Part shown: positions 62,256 through 64,000 of the stretch, piece after piece
How positions within the stretch are numbered: the stretch's first letter is position 1
Layout: every line of letters starts with the position of its first letter
NCBI GenBank assembly: GCA_028551475.1
Contig: CM052355.1
Coordinates: 8,122,001 to 8,186,000, forward strand
DNA: 64,000 bases
Direction of reading: 5' to 3'
DNA from: Casuarina equisetifolia
Lineage: Eukaryota > Streptophyta > Magnoliopsida > Fagales > Casuarinaceae
Made by a program: the position numbers and the translations under genes
The notes under the pieces: generated by a model
Database searches by the model: none
What the model was told of the DNA's origin: nothing
What the model saw: the letters and a program-made list of their open reading frames with translations, nothing else

Positions 62256-64000
62256 GCAGCAGTTTTGTTTGTGGAGGCAGTGATTAAATATGAGAGCCCA
62301 GCGTTGTATTTTTATTTTTTGTTAGCCAAACCATTTCCTCAGATCAGCTCGGTATATTCTACAGAATTTGTTTTGTTTTGGTCGAGGCTTCTGTGAGGCT
62401 GAAGCTTAAAGTTACATGGATTATGATTTAAGCTAATTGGAGCGTAGATGTGTTTTTTTTTTCTTCTTATCTATCTATCTATTGATCTATTTATCTGTTT
62501 ACTTTTTTCGAGGTATACAGTCAGATAAAAAATTAGAGGGGGGTTAAGAATAATTTTCCTTATTCTTATTCATAATAAAACATAAGGAATAAAGGAAGAA
62601 TCAATCATTAGGATGGGTAAATAATCTCGTGGGATTCTGTTTGCTGGCCCTGGATCATAGCTAGATCTGAATTTTCAGTGTAATTAAGAGAGAAATAATG
62701 TTATAATGTGCAGCCGGACGACGCTGCCGACCATAATGTTTTAACCTAATCGAAAAAACAAACAATAAGAAAAAACAAAGATGGCGTTAGAAAACTACTT
62801 GTCCTGTAAAATGTATTGTAGGTTTTAACAATGTTGAAAAAAAAAAAAACGCTTAGTTATAAGTACAAGGACCAGAAAAATGTTGACACCATTATAGTTT
62901 CACTACTTGGCTTGCAATCAAAGCAAAGCCTATAACAGATTTTGTGGTCATTATTACTGCGTGGTTGTTAGAGGAATCTGGCAATATTACAGTGATCGCT
63001 CTTTTGGTGGGAAATTGCTGTTGTTGTGATACTGACTAATAAATGTGCACAAGTAAGGCGTAAGTAACTTTCCTAGTATACCAGCCGGAAGAGAGGTTTC
63101 AAGGTTTCAGAAGTGGGACAATTAATATTTTGCTTTTTGTCACTAATATGCTAAAACGATCGTGAATTGTCAACCATGGAGTGATGGCATGCCCTATTCG
63201 GAGTATTTGTCAAGCGGTGAATGCGAGAAAGACAAACCAACCAATAGCCTGAAACGTCGACGTAGGGACAAAACGGAGTTGGAGACTCCGACGGAGAAAG
63301 CTCTGGAAAAAACAGAGTAGCGGAGAGAATCAAGTGAGCAACCGGCCCTGAGAAGCTCCCAAAGGAAAACGGACGCATCAAGAGATCCCAGTTCTTGGTT
63401 TTTCCACCGCCAAGCCCCCTTCTCTTACTTGAGTTTCAACGAACTCTCCGACGCTGGTGCGAAAGTCCCAGAAACCTCTCTAAACGTCCGACACTAATTC
63501 CACAGTCAAGGACAGCTGGCGCGCTGAGAATGTGAACTGATCCCGCCCTCTTGGTTTCTCCAACGACTTTGGTCTGGTCTTAACTCATAGCCTTATATCT
63601 GGTCCGGACACTTAGGACCAACATGGTAATATCGCTGCCCAACCTTTTCATTCATTTCTCCTCTTTCAGTACCATGATGGGCGCAGTTTCTTTTTCTTTT
63701 TTGCTTGTAAGTTGCTACAGCAAGTGTTGATTCGATTGAAGGTTTTTCTCTTTCTCGGAGGAGCTGCCGTTTTCGGAATCACCCAGTTGGCGAGGGCTTG
63801 AGTATGCGGTCTGGAATTATCTTGGTCTTGTTGGGTCACGCATCTGGGTGATTCTTCATGAAAATCAACTACCTATATAGCCGGACCAAACTTCTTCGCC
63901 CCATCATTGCTGTCGTGAGATGCGATCAGGGTTATGGTTTTGCCGCTGAGATTAGTCTTATCAGGTGCTACGGGTTTGATGTTGTGAAACCATAATGCTC
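62256..64000. other. Intergenic, no supported gene
   Basis: The eS30 3' UTR comes first. A degenerate (CTAT)n microsatellite lies at about 62468-62500. From 63280 the sequence becomes GC-richer and pyrimidine-rich towards the right edge. It could be the promoter or leader of a plus-strand gene beyond the window, but I cannot show a coding exon. Confidence 0.5.

Noticed and set aside
63151..63381. Minus-strand frame of 76 residues near the right edge
   Set aside because: It has no recognisable sequence and lies in a pyrimidine-rich stretch more like a promoter or leader.

Overview
The window is nuclear DNA from a flowering plant, most likely a core eudicot. Genes carry many GT-AG introns, intergenic DNA is AT-rich, and several protein families are plant-specific (PWWP/Tudor-like protein, nucleocytoplasmic jacalin lectin, F-box/LRR protein, DUF627/DUF629 protein, plant anoctamin). 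I joined exons by eye, using splice sites, reading phase and recalled family sequences. Every multi-exon model below keeps frame across all its junctions.

Layout. 1-4584 (+): 3' part of an NADP-type glutamate dehydrogenase gene. 5253-11283 (-): RWD-domain protein of the RWDD1/DFRP2 type. 15123-21118 (+): PWWP-domain protein. 22538-25225 (+): ribosomal protein eL28, whose second intron holds four tandem box C/D snoRNA-like units. 26138-26380 and 28747-28983 (+): two copies of a small unrecognised protein gene, separated by a decayed piece of the eL28 gene. 31219-32532 (+): translation termination factor eRF1, with an uninterrupted coding exon. 33700-39319 (-): 16-exon anoctamin (TMEM16-like) membrane protein, with a miniature LTR element in one intron. 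41162-42946 (-): jacalin-related lectin. 43988-46205 (-): F-box/LRR protein. 48202-53197 (-): DUF627/DUF629 protein whose expected ubiquitin-hydrolase half is replaced by a glutamine-rich tandem repeat. 53395-59850 (-): TrmA/RumA-type RNA m5U methyltransferase, probably plastid-targeted. 61035-62255 (+): ribosomal protein eS30. The last 1.7 kb has no supported gene.

The genes are mostly unrelated housekeeping loci, but a translation theme recurs: eL28, eS30, eRF1, the RNA methyltransferase, the snoRNA array, and the RWDD1-type partner of ribosome-associated GTPases. The GDH, RWDD1 and PWWP order matches, from memory, Arabidopsis At1g51720, At1g51730 and At1g51745. The anoctamin and jacalin pair matches the At1g73020 and At1g73040 neighbourhood.

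The most notable items are the intronic snoRNA array, the DUF627/629 protein with an expanded Q-rich repeat, the tandem duplication of the eL28 and small-gene block, and two retroelement remnants with recognisable termini.
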